DNA from: Phocoena phocoena
Lineage: Eukaryota; Chordata; Mammalia; Artiodactyla; Phocoenidae
Direction: 5' to 3'
NCBI RefSeq assembly: GCF_963924675.1
Contig: NC_089238.1
Location: 23,479,815-23,543,814, forward strand
Length of the DNA: 64,000 bases
In this document: one piece after another, positions 1 through 12,324 of the stretch
Layout of the letters: each line of letters begins with the position of its first letter
How positions within the stretch are numbered: position 1 is the first letter of the stretch
Made by a program: the position numbers and the translations under genes
Notes under the pieces: generated by a model
What the model saw: the letters and a program-made list of their open reading frames with translations, nothing else
The model's database searches: none
Told to the model about the DNA's origin: nothing

Positions 1-619
1 TTTCATATACATTAGGAGTATAATTTGATGTTATTTAGTTAAATAATTGGATAAAGTCAAGAGACAATGAAGTAACTTATTTGCAAAAATACACTTTGAA
101 ATAGTTTTCCTTAAATGTAATATTAAAGTTTCACTTTGTAATTTTGTTTTATTTTAGAGGAGGGAAGAAATACTAACTAAAATGTTTGACTTTTTAAAAT
201 GTCATTTACATATAAAGTTGTAGTCCTGAATATGCCATTGTTTAAAATTATATTATACTATATCTATATTACACTATGTATAATTATATTACATTACATT
301 ATATTACATTATAATTATATGTGAATATAATTAATATAAATAAAATTTTATATTTTATATAATTATAACCATTATAATTATTTTATTTTATAAATAATTA
401 TATTGATTTACATGGTTTAGGTTAAAACTGTTCCTGAACCTAGTCAATTATACAAAATCTGTTAAAAGAAAGTTGAACCTATACTTTATGCCATACTAAA
501 AAGTATCATGTAGGGTTTTTGCATTTTTTGTTCTTTCTAATATAACTTCTAGAAAAAAGCATGACTTTAAATTAGGGTTTAAATATGGAATTTAGTTTAC
601 TTTTTATATTTGAGAAGAG
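1..619. other. AT-rich intron, no feature
   Basis: This is the 3' part of an upstream PHKB intron. Bases 240-410 are almost entirely A and T, with repeated attaca/tata words. I see no gene or identifiable transposon. Confidence 0.6.
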
Positions 620-633
620 TAAGTAATTTTTTT

Positions 634-1013
634 TTTTTTTTAAATTGGGGTCAGAAGCCCACGTCTTGCTTTTTTTTCCCCCTAAACTTTATTTTTTTTT
701 AATTTATTTTTAAATTTATTTATTTATTTATGGCTGTGTTGGGTCTTCGTTTCTGTGCTAGGGCTTTCTCTAGTTGTGGCAAGCGGGGGCCACTCTTCAT
801 CGCGATGCGCGGGCCTCTCACTATCGTTGCCTCTTTTTTTTTTTTTTTTTTCCGGTACGCGGGTCTCTCACTGCTGTGGCCTCTCCCGTTGCGGAGCACA
901 GACTCCGGACGCGCAGGCTCCACGGCATGTGGGATCTTCCCGGACCGGGGCACGAACCCGTGTCCCCTGCATTAGCAGGCAGACTCTCAACCACTGCGCC
1001 ACCAGGGAAGCCC
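634..1013 (-). mobile_element. Chimeric CHR SINE composite with transduced tail
   Basis: On the minus strand the element starts at 1013 with a short-type CHR SINE (gggcttccctggtggcgcag). Between about 920 and 930 the usual ~31-bp internal segment (ggctgggcccgtgagccatg onward) is missing. It runs to a poly(A) at 824-851. It then continues as the 3' half of a long-type CHR SINE (about 716-823), an A-rich stretch, ~50 bp of other sequence, and a second A tract near 634. A 14-bp direct repeat, taagtaattttttt, lies outside both ends (620-633 and 1014-1027), so the whole block behaves as one insertion. Confidence 0.85.
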
Positions 1014-1027
1014 TAAGTAATTTTTTT

Positions 1028-3077
1028 GAAAAGAGTATTGACTTGAAGAAGTACTTTCAGACTGTTTAAATGTGCATATATTAGAAATACAAAAACTCAA
1101 GGCAGACAAGATACCTTGCAGTTCTGTCTAAGGGAGAGAGAGGATGCCTTCATGCAAGAAGTTAGCCAGTTCCCTCCCTTGTCAGATTTATTGCTATTTT
1201 AGGAACTGAATATAACAGGTGGCCCTAGCTTAGTGCTAGTAAACAGTCAAGTCACATGACCAAACAGTATTCTTATTTTTTTTTCCTTGAAGTTTGGCTG
1301 TGTGGAAATAATGCACCAATGATAGGATTCAAGTGTTTAGTTTCTTCACTAGTTATATATTTATAAGTATGGAATTCTGGTTCAGTTATAAACTCAAGAC
1401 TTCATATTGTAGAAATACCTGATCAACATCTCCACATAGCTTGTGATCAATATATTGACTAAAGTTAAATATAAAGTTATTTATCTATTTTTTAAAATTA
1501 AAAGTATTATTGAGATCATATTAAAACTTGAATGTGCATCCACAGAGCTGGCTAAAGAGTAGAATATTGCCAGTTCCTTGTAGAAAATAGAGGAATTGTT
1601 TTGGATCACTAGGTTCATTTTAACTCTTAGGAAAGGCAGTAGATATATACTAATTGCCTAAATATTTTTACTCAAATGCAACTGTTCTTTTATTTTCTAA
1701 GTCAGAAGAGAAATATTCTTCTGGTTACCACTATTATTTGCAGAACAAAGGAGAAGCTCGAAAGCTTCATTGAAATAGGATTCCTTATTGTGGCTAAATT
1801 ATTCTGGAATATTTTAGTTGTGGTTTAATGAATGTGGAAATTAGGGGCAGATAATTATTTTAAAGGCAATTTTAGAAAAACTTGACTTTTTTTTTCCCCT
1901 GAATTATTTCTTTGTTTTATGGTGAGGTGGGAATTATATACAGAACATTTCTTTGAGCTCATTATACTCCAGATGTGCTGTTTCCTTCATTTATCAGTAC
2001 CCCATCCACTGTTATCCGTGCCATAATTTGCTTCTATTAACACTTGGCTCTGACATCAGGGTGAAAATAGATCACAGAGCAGAATCATACTAGTTTTACT
2101 TTATCGCCTGCATATGAAAGGAGGAATGATGTTCTAATGACAAATAACTTACTCTTTACTGACATTCACTGTACCATGTTAAAATGATCATCCTTCTTTC
2201 CATTACTGGTATGTGAGATCTGTAATTGAAAGAGGAGGTAAAGGAGACAGGTGATGTTTTTTATCAGGTGAGGATGATGGCCAGATATTTTAGTTAAGAT
2301 TTAGTAAAACAATGAATAAACTACTGTTTTTTTCATTGGTGGGTAACTCTCATTCCTCTTTTTTGAAGGCCACTGATCAATAATAAAGGAACTTAAAGAC
2401 AGAGGGAACTTAAAGACAGAAGGACATCTCAACCTAGTTTACTAGTTAGGTGTTAGCTGTTTTTTTTTCTTTTTAAAAGCAAGAGATGTAAACTGTGGTC
2501 AATTGATTTTAAACTAAGACCTAAGGATATAAAACTTTATGCCCAAATGCGTCATGTATCATACTGGATGCATGTTTTAGCTGAAGGCATTCCTGACTGA
2601 AGTGCCTGGCTGGCATTATTAAACACATGGCAGAACAAAGAAGACATGTGTCTACCTTAATCTACACTTCATTGAATCCAAGTGGCCGTTGCATAACCTA
2701 AAGGGATTGATATTTAAAATTGCCTCTACTTTGTAACAATGAATTAAAAAAATCTTTTGGTGGATTTTTCCAATATAGAAATATCCTTTAAAGTTTCAGC
2801 CAAGTCAGTGTTGAAAATATTATATACTATTTTTAAAGCAATTGGCTTACTTCCTTAAAAGAAGGAGAAATTTGTGCAAGTTTCATCATGGGACTTTTTT
2901 TTTCTCCCAGCATTTCTACATCTGCTGGGAAATTGCAGTTTCACTGTTACAGAATTAGTAGATGTCGCCAGAACATAGGATTAGCTAGCTAGATAGTTAA
3001 ATACTTAATTATCAAAAGCTCTGCTTCCTTTTCAAATGCATTTTCAATTTGTCTCATGAGTTATCTCTCTCACCCAG
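1028..3077. other. Intron without recognisable elements
   Basis: Unique-looking, AT-rich intron leading to the first exon. No transposon, RNA gene or coding signal recognised. Confidence 0.5.
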
Positions 3078-3177
3078 GCGCATTGATGATGACAAGGGAA
3101 GGACCCATGAGCTGGAGCACTCGGCTATAAAATGCATGAGAGGAATTCTCTACTGCTATATGCGTCAGGCCGATAAG
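3078..3177 (+). CDS. PHKB: PHKB exon (window exon 1 of 9), ~residues 103-135
   Basis: The exon is 100 bp. The acceptor is ...cacccag|gcg and the donor is aag|gtaaaa. The first base completes a split arginine codon, followed by 33 codons beginning [15 protein letters not shown] and ending CYMRQADK, in phase 0. This matches the beta subunit of phosphorylase kinase in the GH15-like alpha/alpha-barrel region. The segment is helical and conserved in alpha and beta subunits. There is no stop or frameshift. Because the exon starts out of phase, skipping it alone would shift the frame. The real protein start is upstream of the window. Confidence 0.97.
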
Positions 3178-4731
3178 GTAAAAACACTATAGTGTGGGCT
3201 GAAATTCTCACATCATTCTGAGACATTAATTTAACCAATATAGCAATAGCATCTTCTGAAGAAGAATGTACTTTCAGAAGGTAAAGCCACGTCCTAGGGC
3301 AGTCTAGATAGGTTAAAACAGCTCTGCCTTCCCAGCCCAGGGTTTTGAAATACTGAAATTGAAGAAATACCTTAAGCGAGATTGATTGAGAACTGTTATC
3401 TGGGCTTGAATTTGTTTGTATTTTGCATCTGGTGTTTGCTTGATAAATACTCAGTTTCTCAGGAACCTCACGATATCCATAATTCTAACCAATATTGTAT
3501 TACTTAAGAAAATACTTATCAAAATTCCTTTTGGACATGTGAGTACTCTGGCTTAAGTGAACTTTAGTTTTAGACTATAATAACTTCATTCATTTACACG
3601 TAAAGAGGGCAGGATTTATAGGCTTAGAAAACAGCAAACTTTACAGGGTTATTTTGGAAATTAAAGAAATAATATGCATAATAAAACTTTTTAAACTGTA
3701 AAGCTCTATACAAATATAATGTGATATTCCCCCTACTTACATACACCTCTGTGTTTCCAGGTCCTAATATAGTAAGCATCCATATATTGAATATTTACAT
3801 CAGTGTGTCATGGTTTCCCAAGACCACTCTCAGGTTTGATGATTCATTAGCAAAGATGCACTTCAGTAAATAATGCAGGCAATTTTGATCACTTAATGTT
3901 TTGTATATCTCTATCATATGAATACTATATTGTCTTTGTGATAGCACATTTTTTTAAGCCTTGTATCTGAAGTCAAAATGAAAAAAAAAAAACAAAAATT
4001 TATATTCTGTCACCAGAAAATGGCAACCAAACAATGTTAGTTTGCAGAGAAAGTAAATTTATTCACAGCTGATAATAAGAGATATATGAAAAACCTGTAA
4101 TCTGTCTACTGAGATTTAACTTTGCAAATCATTATTATAAAGGTTTTTCAATGTTTGAAATAAAGTATTATGTCATATTGACATATTTGAATTAAACTTG
4201 TATGTCATATAGATTGAAGTAAGTGTGATTTAAGTTATTTTTTCTTATGTGAGAAGTTTACTGTTTATTTCACATTTATCATTTCATGAATGCTTTATGT
4301 CTATGAATTCAGCTTTTCTCTCGAGGAAACATTGTGAGAGCCATGAATTCCGTATGTTTGCTAACCAGGCTGACGGACTTAAATTATAGTTGTTTATCAA
4401 AAGGAAGAAAATGATGTAATATAAATTTTTTTCTTTGTGACTTGTTTAACCAATTGTTAATGTCCTTTTCTAAATATTATTCAACTTTCCTAACCAGTAT
4501 TCACAATTATGTTTTCTTTTGAATACACTTGAATGTGACTTAAGCTGTCTTGAATTCCTTAAATTACAAAGGATTATCATTTTTTGCCTTATGTAGGTAT
4601 GATGGTAGACCATTAAAATAAGTGTGAGTTGTAAGAAGGTGTAGGTCACATTAGGATTAGGCATTTCTGCATACTACAAAATGTAGGGTTTTACAAATTT
4701 TAAAACATTTTCATTGTTATAATCTTTCTTG
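3178..4731. other. Intron without recognisable elements
   Basis: AT-rich intron with no identifiable repeat apart from short A and T runs. No coding signal. Confidence 0.5.
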
Positions 4732-4748
4732 AGTCCCATAACCTTTAT

Positions 4749-5103
4749 TTTATTATTATTTTTTTTAATCTTTTATTTTTTTATTTTTTTATTTTTTTTT
4801 AACATCTTTATTGGGGTATAATTGCTTTACAATGGTGTGTTAGTTTCTGATTTATAACAAAGTGAATCAGCCATACATATACATGTGCTCCCATGTGTCT
4901 TCCCTCTTGCATCTCCCTCCCTCCCACTCTCCCCCCCCCCACCCCTCCAGGCTGTCCCAAAGCCCCGAGCTAATATCCCTGTGCCTTGCGGCTGCTTCCC
5001 CCTAGCTATCTACCTTACTACGTTTGTTAGTGTGTATATGTCCATGACTCTCTCTCGCCCTGTCAAAACTCACCCTTCCCCCTCCCCATATCCTCAAGTC
5101 CCA
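4749..5103 (-). mobile_element. 5'-truncated L1, 3'UTR only
   Basis: The sequence begins with T-rich DNA (the reversed poly(A)) and aacatctttattggggtata, the L1 3'UTR shared with the copies at 28875 and 61689. It stops at tcctcaagtcc. The flanks carry agtcccataacctttа-type repeats of about 16 bp at 4732-4747 and 5097-5112, so this is one insertion. It holds only ~350 bp of 3'UTR and no ORF. Confidence 0.9.
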
Positions 5104-5268
5104 TAACCTTTAGAGTAGGCATGGAGGATATTACTGTAATCCACATACGACTCAGTTGGAATGAACCATGCACCCAGCTCAGTGCGTCCCACCATACCTT
5201 CACCTCTTATTGGTGCTCACCATTTCCTTAATGACTCCATAGCAGTAGAGACTGTTACCATATTTTTA

Positions 5269-5408
5269 TTTTTTAATTGCATTTTATTTATTTGTTTTTG
5301 AATTTTTTTTTTTTATGCAGCAGATTCTTACTAGTTGTCTATTTTATACATATTAGTGTATATATGTCAATCTCAAGCTCCCAATTCATCCCACCACCCC
5401 CACCCCCA
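5269..5408 (-). mobile_element. 5'-truncated L1 3'UTR fragment, second subfamily
   Basis: T-rich start, then gcagcagattcttactagtt and gttgtctattttatacatat, typical of another cetartiodactyl L1 3'UTR. A perfect 15-bp target duplication gttaccatattttta flanks it at 5254-5268 and 5409-5423. Confidence 0.85.
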
Positions 5409-5423
5409 GTTACCATATTTTTA

Positions 5424-6704
5424 AGTATGAAATTATATCTTTTGGCCTTCACTTAAAACTAAAGTAAAACATATTTGTAGTGTTCAAGTGCTCTTTAACC
5501 TTAAGGCTCATCTTCTGAAGTAAAATCATGACTTCGAAAGTCTAAGGCTCTCCACTTTTGTTGCTTCTCATTGTAAAGCATGCTTCCTGACATATTTTCT
5601 AATAATACTACCTAAAGGAGATATTTTAACTTATTATGAATTTGAGTGAATAGAGTTTTCCTTGATTTGAAGAATGTAGAGCAGTCTTTCTATTATTGGC
5701 TTGCTGCTTGTAATTTCTACTTATTAACATTAGGACGTTTTTTACCTTTAAATGTTCATATACCTATTTTTATTAACACTTCTTAAGGAGAAGCATTCAG
5801 ATTTCAAAATTGATTTAGTCTGCAGTTAGTAGTTCAACGGGCAGGGATTTGCTTTACAATAGGCTATGAAAGTTGCTGTCTCTATCTCCTTCAAAAATTT
5901 ATTTAAAATGCTACCAAGTAGTTTCTAATTCATGAGAAATCATTAAACTTTTATAAAGTTTATTTTTCCAGGATTCCCTTATGAGATGATTTTTCCCACC
6001 TAAGTGCATATTTTAAGTCTATAAATTAAGAATGGATGACAGCATACTCAGTACCTTTTCCTGAATGATAAAGTACTTATTCACAATGATTAAAGTTTTC
6101 AGGAAAAGTCTAAATAAAATACAAGAAGAAAAAACATTATTCTAGATTTTTTTAATCTAGAAAATTTTACTTTAATTATTCTTTATTTTTACTTGCCAAA
6201 TGCCAGATATCATATAATACTAATTGATGTCCTCTTGATTTTGACTGCTTTCAAGAGTACTTTTTGTCTATATTTTACATACAGTATGCCCCATTAATTG
6301 TCAAAGCTTATAGAGTTTGGGTCTTTTATTTTTTCTGAAATTTTAAATTATTTGTCTTTAACAGCTTTAAGACTCAAAGCATAATTATATAATTCCCCAC
6401 TTGAGCATCTTTAATCATTTAGTAATTGCTTTTCCCCTGACACAGTGATTGAATGAATATAAATTCTCATGCTGGGTACTTGTGTGTCTTGAAGACAAAT
6501 GACAAACACTGCCTTGTCAACTGCAGCAATCACTTTATTAAACTAAGAAAACCTTATCCATCTAGATCCTTATCAAGTGGGCAAAATGTATTTTGTTTTA
6601 ATTTAACCACATTTTTGTCTATGAGCCCAGAATAATGTTCAACACTTTGAGATAATAGTCATGGTACTGTGCAAGTAGTGACCACATTGATTTCTATTTG
6701 TGTA
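5424..6704. other. Intron without recognisable elements
   Basis: AT-rich intron; nothing recognised on either strand. Confidence 0.5.
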
Positions 6705-6712
6705 GTCTAAGA

Positions 6713-6933
6713 CAGGAGTCCCCAGCCCCTGGCCCTTGGATGGGTACCGGTCTGCAGCCTGTTAGGAACTGGGCGGTACAGTAGGAGGTGAGCAGCGGGC
6801 GAGCGATTGAAGCTTCATCTGCCGCTCCCCATCAGTCTCATTACCACCTGAACCATCAACCCCCCACACCCCTACCAGTGGATCAGTGGAAAAATTGTCT
6901 TCCATGAAACCGGTCCCTGGTTGGGGACTGCTG
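6713..6933. mobile_element. hAT MITE (MER30-like) with intact target duplication
   Basis: The ends are near-perfect 11-bp inverted repeats (caggagtcccc and ggggactgctg). A perfect 8-bp target duplication gtctaaga lies at 6705-6712 and 6934-6941, the length typical of hAT transposons. The inside matches the caacccccgggcc / gtgagcagcgggcg / aaattgtcttccatgaaacc pattern I recall for the MER30 group. It is about 221 bp and has no transposase. Confidence 0.85.
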
Positions 6934-7185
6934 GTCTAAGACTATTATTGCCAGCAGTTTCAGATACTGAGAAGGGGTAGCCTTCTCACCTTCTCTGAGT
7001 TAACACTGGATAGCTTGGTCACTACATAGATAGAGGGTGTACATCCCTACCTTTACCCTCTCTCTCTCATTTCTGATTATCTTTTGATAGGTCCTGACTT
7101 TCATTTTGTTGATTTCAACCATAGGGAGAGCTTATTTGTTTGTGCAGGGCTCTTGGGGGTGCAAAGGTGTGTTAGCTCTCTAGCA

Positions 7186-7393
7186 CAGTACTGTCAAATA
7201 AATTTTCTGTGATGATCTAAATGTTCTCTGTTGCTGTGTTGAACAGTTACAGAAGTCACTAGTCATATGTGGCTGTTGAATACTTGATATGGGGCCAGTG
7301 TAACTGAAGGACTGAATTTCTAAATTTTATATAATTGTAATTTAATTTAATTAGTCACATGTAGCTAGTGGCTACCATATTGGATAGTGTGAC
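7186..7393 (+). mobile_element. hAT-Charlie MITE (MER5-like)
   Basis: Starts cagtactgtcaaataaa, contains ctgtgatgatctaaatgttc and ends gctaccatattggatagtg. This is a mammalian-wide short hAT element with internal copies of the gtagctagtggctac motif. It is old and diverged, and no clear 8-bp duplication remains. Confidence 0.75.
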
Positions 7394-8477
7394 TTCTATA
7401 AGCTTGTAAGATAGTGGGAGATACAGACAACTAATGAAAATAAAAGACTGGAGAAACAATTGAGTGATAAGCACCTTGACGTAGGAGTCCAAAGGAAGGA
7501 ATTTTAGTTGGGGTTCAGAAGGGACTTTATAAAAGAAGGTTTTGTGGGGTTTTTTTGAGATAAGACTTTAAGGATGGAGAAGAAATTTGAAGGTAGAGAA
7601 GAGAATATGGTTCTATGTGGTTCCTTAGCCAAGTGAAACAAGACAAGATCATGAACACCCAGATACCATCAAATAGAGAAGAAAGTCATTGCCTTACATA
7701 GAGCTATGTGTTATTTCTATTCATTCTCTGTTCCTATTCATCTCATACTTCCAGGAACTAGTACTTGGCATACTTGGCATATAACTGGTCAGTAAATGTT
7801 TGCCGAATTGAATTAATATCTGTTTGTTCTTGGTGTTTGTCTTTTAGTAATTACTTAGTATTCTAAAATGGTTAAATTTTTCATTTAGTCAATAAGTAAA
7901 GGTATGGCCTATATTCGCTTGGAATTGGTGCCTTAGAAATGAAAGTATGTGTGGCAAAAGAAATGAAAACACGTTGACAAGAGCATGGGTTACACTTTGT
8001 GATCCTTGGAGGAAGAAAAAGCATTTGAAGTTTTGAACACTTACTGAATTAGAATGTCGCCTGAAGCACTCTTTCATTGAGTGTCATGTAAGCATTTCCA
8101 AATAGCAGTACAGTGGGATACAATCCCTGAAATCCTGTCCCACAGAGTAAACCGTTATTTGACTCTAAAATAAGATGCAAAACATTACAAAAGCCAATGC
8201 TACTATATTAACAAGCTCCCTATTATACTTGAGTTGCTATGTTTGTGAAATATCAATTAAGTATTTAACAGTCGTGTTAACTGTTAAATTACTAGTTATG
8301 AGTTGTCTGTGTTTTGTTTCTTTAGAAAAAGTAATAACATTTCTGCTTTTTTCTATCCTCTGTCTATAAGCTGTTGCTTTCCCCATTAAAAAATGTCTTG
8401 AAAAATAATTTATAATCGCTGATCTTGGATAAAAATGTGAATTAGTAGCATTATTCAAATTTTATATTTGATTCTAG
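7394..8477. other. Intron with a possible L2/MIR tail
   Basis: Mostly unassigned. At about 7755-7815, tacttggcatataactggtc followed by agtaaatgtttgccgaattg looks like the 3' end of an L2 or MIR on the + strand. The ORFs here have no recognisable product. Confidence 0.4.
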
Positions 8478-8585
8478 GTCCAGCAGTTTAAGCAGGATCC
8501 ACGCCCGACAACATGCCTTCACTCTGTTTTCAACGTACATACAGGAGATGAGATTCTCTCCTATGAGGAATATGGTCATCTTCAG
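8478..8585 (+). CDS. PHKB: PHKB exon (window exon 2 of 9), ~residues 136-171
   Basis: The exon is 108 bp, 36 codons, phase 0 at both ends. The acceptor is gattctag|gtc and the donor is cag|gtaaaa. The translation starts [19 protein letters not shown] and ends SYEEYGHLQ. Family knowledge places it in the GH15-like N-terminal domain of PHKB. As a symmetric exon it could be skipped without a frameshift, although nothing here shows that it is. One position (DEI in the HTGDE loop) is isoleucine where I recall leucine in human, a conservative change. Confidence 0.97.
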
Positions 8586-9420
8586 GTAAAAAGAGAAGGT
8601 TACAAATTTTCTTCTCCATTTATACTCTACATCATAGAAGATTTGAGGCTATTTACAATTTTTAAAAAGTAGATTTCATAAATTGTTCAAAACAGTAGTA
8701 GAAAATCAACCATGAAATGAAGAAATCCCACCAGGACTGAATTAGGTATTATGATTGAACATTAAATTTGACTGAGTTCTTGGTCCAAAAGCAAAAAGGG
8801 CAGGTGGATAGGTTATAATATTATTACTATCTAGAAGAAGAAATCCTACAGCTCTTTCAGTGACAAAAGCTTGTTCTTATTACCAAATTTAGAGGAATTT
8901 CAATATTTAGGAACTAGGGAATAAAAGACAATTAGCAGTAATATAACAGCAAATCAGAAGTTTTTGTTACATGACAGTTCATTTTTAATATATCAACCTT
9001 CAATAATGTTAAAAACATACCACTAAAATGTAATTCCAAAGGCATTTCTGGAGTCTATAAATTTTATCTTACATACTATATTAAATTTTGTATATAAATG
9101 TTATATGCTAAGAATACAGCATAAGACTGTTTTGATTTCACTTTTTCTCTCACATCTGTGTACTCCTTTTAGCAGGACATCCTATTGCCTTGTTTCTAGG
9201 ATACAAATATTATATATGCTGTTTATCTTTAATGGATTTTCTTCCTGTTCATCATTTGGTTCTGTAGTCTTTAGGATAGAATACTTATTATTCATATATT
9301 CCTTACTAAAATAAGAGTATCTTCTTTGTATAGTTCCTCTCTCTCTAGAGATCTGAAATGTCTTACTTTAGTATGACTCCTCCAAACACAGAAAGTTGTG
9401 TTCCCATTTCTAGGCAGCAG
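8586..9420. other. Intron without recognisable elements
   Basis: AT-rich intron after window exon 2; nothing recognised. Confidence 0.5.
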
Positions 9421-9660
9421 AAACTCTTACACTTATTTGTAACCTGTTCCTTGGAGTTTTAGTGTTACGTGAATATGTAGCTGCTCAACCTTCTCCTTGT
9501 AATTATCACCTAATTAGGTTTTCTGTACCTTTTGCTTTGACAAATATGTTTACTATTGACATAGGGTTTTCAGGAGATAGTGGCTCACTTATTTTTGTAG
9601 CTCAGAATTTAAGCTCAGTGCCTGGCACACAGTAGCTTTCAAATAAATGCTGGTCAACCT
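9420..9660 (+). mobile_element. Probable L2 3' end
   Basis: Ends with agtgcctggcacacagtagc and ttcaaataaatgctggtcaa, the tail shared by L2 and MIR. The upstream 180 bp resembles an L2 3'UTR only weakly. Confidence 0.45.
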
Positions 9661-10306
9661 GTTATTTGGTAGTCCCTGTACAATTTACCACTTACTGTTA
9701 TTTTCTCACAGAAGCCTCCTGAAATTCAGAGCAGTGAACTCTTTGAGGTGTTTTTGTAAGTGGCTGTCAATAGTAATGAAATTTCTTTGAGGTCATTTCT
9801 GACAGACCAGTATCAGTGCTCTAAGAAAATATTTGGGTGACCTTGGCAATGGGATGAAACTCTTCCCTACTGTGATCTGAGAAAAGTCCCTCAAGAGTTG
9901 ATGTTGACCTAAAATACCTAAAAACTGGAATACTCTGTCTTTTTATGTGGCCCACTTGGACCTTGACAAGACCCCCGACACACACTGGACTTTGAGTGCT
10001 GGGAAATCAGGAGATGCTCACAATAGTCCTGGTTCCTGAGAGAGCTACCCCCACTGGTAGGCCCTGGCAGCACAGGGCTGCTTTGTCCAAGGCATCTAGG
10101 GCACAAATAATTTTCTGCCCCAACTTTCTGTCAGTTATTCAAAAAGGACTGGAGGAGAGTCAAGGAAGGCACAAGGTACCAAGGCTGTTATTGGGTAATA
10201 ATCTTTTGGGTTAGAATTATATGGGGAGAAAATTACATCTTGCCTTCTCTTTGTTTTTAACTCAAGTTAGCAGTTTCTTGGCTAAATGAAAAATTTTCAC
10301 TGCTTC
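9661..10306. other. Intron without recognisable elements
   Basis: Less AT-rich than its surroundings between 9900 and 10150. Two overlapping open frames on opposite strands have no recognisable product. Confidence 0.45.
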
Positions 10307-10680
10307 CCATTTATTTGTTTGTTTATTACATAACAGCTTTATTGAGATATAGTTCACATAATATACAGTTCGCCTATGTAAATTATATAACTCAGTGGTT
10401 TTTAACATATTCACAAAGTTGTGCAGCCAACATCACAGTCAGTTTCAGAACATCTTCATCACCCCATAAAGAAATCCTGTACCTATTAGCAGTCACTCCC
10501 CATCTCCTTCAAAGACCCCAGCCCTAGGCAATTACCAGTCTACTTTCTGTCTCTGTGAATAAGCCTATTTTGTACATTTCATATAAATGGAATCATACAA
10601 CATATGGTCTTATGTGACTGATTTCTTTCATTTAGCGTAATGTTTTCAAGGTTTGTCCATGTTGTAGTATTTATCTTTCA
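10307..10680 (-). mobile_element. Old L1M 3'-end fragment
   Basis: Reads aacagctttattgagatata, then cattcatataaatggaatca-like sequence and gcgtaatgttttcaaggttt, the reversed 3' end of an old mammalian L1. It is diverged and has no poly(A). Confidence 0.8.
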
Positions 10681-11344
10681 CTGCTTGTTTTCTCTAGAAA
10701 ATTTACACATCCTATTCAGAATTCTGAGAATCTTTATTTTTGGTTAAAGTGGGCATTATTGTCTTTTTCTTTGTTTTGTTTAGATCATATAATGTTTATC
10801 TTTAATAAACTAATAAACTGAGAGAAAAAACTCATTTGTTCATAAATAGATTTTAAATTATTGATTACTGTGTTCCAGCAGTTGCTTACATAAGTTCTGT
10901 ATTCTCTGAATACAAGATGCACTGCCTATTGTTTATGGTGTACTGGCATAGTCCTAATGTCTTAATTGCCAAACAGTTTTTTCATTTACATACATTTGAG
11001 TTGGATTGACATTATATAGCCTGTGGGGCAAAACTGTTTCAAAGTAGAAGTACTTAGATCTAGAGTTTAAAAATAAATCTTAGAAAGCAAATGTTGTAAA
11101 AATAGTCCCTAATCAGCTGTTAATAACCATCACAATGAATTTGAGGATTTTAGAGTTTTACATACAAAGCTGAGATTTTATTATTATGAACTAAATCCAT
11201 AGCTCCTTTATTTTTCATAGGAAAGGGAATAGTTTTTATATGCCATTACTAGAGCAAAAGACTTGTAATCTTAGCTTTTACATTTAATTTCATAACATAG
11301 TATTTTTGTTGTTTCCTTTAACCTATTATAATGTTTGTTTTCAG
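10681..11344. other. Intron without recognisable elements
   Basis: Unassigned sequence leading to window exon 3. Confidence 0.5.
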
Positions 11345-11425
11345 ATAAATGCAGTGTCACTCTATCTCCTTTACCTTGTGGAAATGATTTCCTCAGGACT
11401 CCAGATTATCTATAACACTGATGAG
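11345..11425 (+). CDS. PHKB: PHKB exon (window exon 3 of 9), ~residues 172-198
   Basis: The exon is 81 bp, 27 codons, phase 0-0. The acceptor is tgttttcag|ata and the donor is gag|gtatga. The translation begins [18 protein letters not shown] and ends IIYNTDE. It is a hydrophobic helix typical of the alpha/alpha-barrel core of the phosphorylase kinase alpha/beta family. The exon is uninterrupted and lies between two introns with unrelated repeat content. Confidence 0.97.
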
Positions 11426-12324
11426 GTATGATTTCCCCAAATTCTCTAGTAGTAAATTTCATCTCTGAGAATATCTTTCTTCTTCTACTTTTTCAAACTT
11501 ATTTTTAGTTGTATAAAATGGCTTACTAAATTCATATAGCCAGATACTAGATTTTGGATACTCAGGCAAAAAGTCTTTATATTTTCAATGCAAAGCACTT
11601 TAAAAATGAACAACGTATGTAACAGGTTATAAAACTTTACTCCTCTAAAGGCTATATTTCAAGGGATCTGAGATAAAAACTTGTAACTTTCAGAAATTTT
11701 AGTAACAATGAAAATAAAATAGCATTTGCAGATTTTCTTAGAATTATTATGTCTTCTTTCATATCATTGCTTTTTGTAACCCATCCTTTTAAAGGTAAAA
11801 AAATATGTTTATTATATTTTGTTATTTTTATTTGTCCAACCTCAGTAGAGTTCTTGATGCTTTCCAAAAGATAAGTACCATTTTCTTATTCTTATTAGGA
11901 AATTTGAAAATAATGTATATGACAAAGTTGAGAAACATTTCTTTCATAGGCAATAATGCTTGAACAAACACACAGACAGACCCACGTGCTAACAAATTTT
12001 GAAATATGGCCACAGTTGGAGCAAAAAGCTTTCATTATTGAGATGGTATATACAATGAGAATTCCATCAAAAAGCAGGTATATTATATACTTATTATTTT
12101 TCTCCTGTGATCCAGGCAGGGAGAACAATTGTATCATATACTAAACACCGAAGTCATCACTGAACTGCACTGAGGGTGCTGTGAAATTGGTACATGTAAT
12201 CCTGCCCTCTAGTAGTTCATAATCTTATACATTCATCCAGTTGTGCCTTTTTAATACACATAAGTAAAACCTATTTAGAAGTGTAGCTAAATAATAAAGA
12301 AACAATAATGATAAGAAGACGTTA
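11426..12324. other. Intron without recognisable elements
   Basis: AT-rich. Several short minus-strand ORFs overlap here, but none resembles a known protein. Confidence 0.5.
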
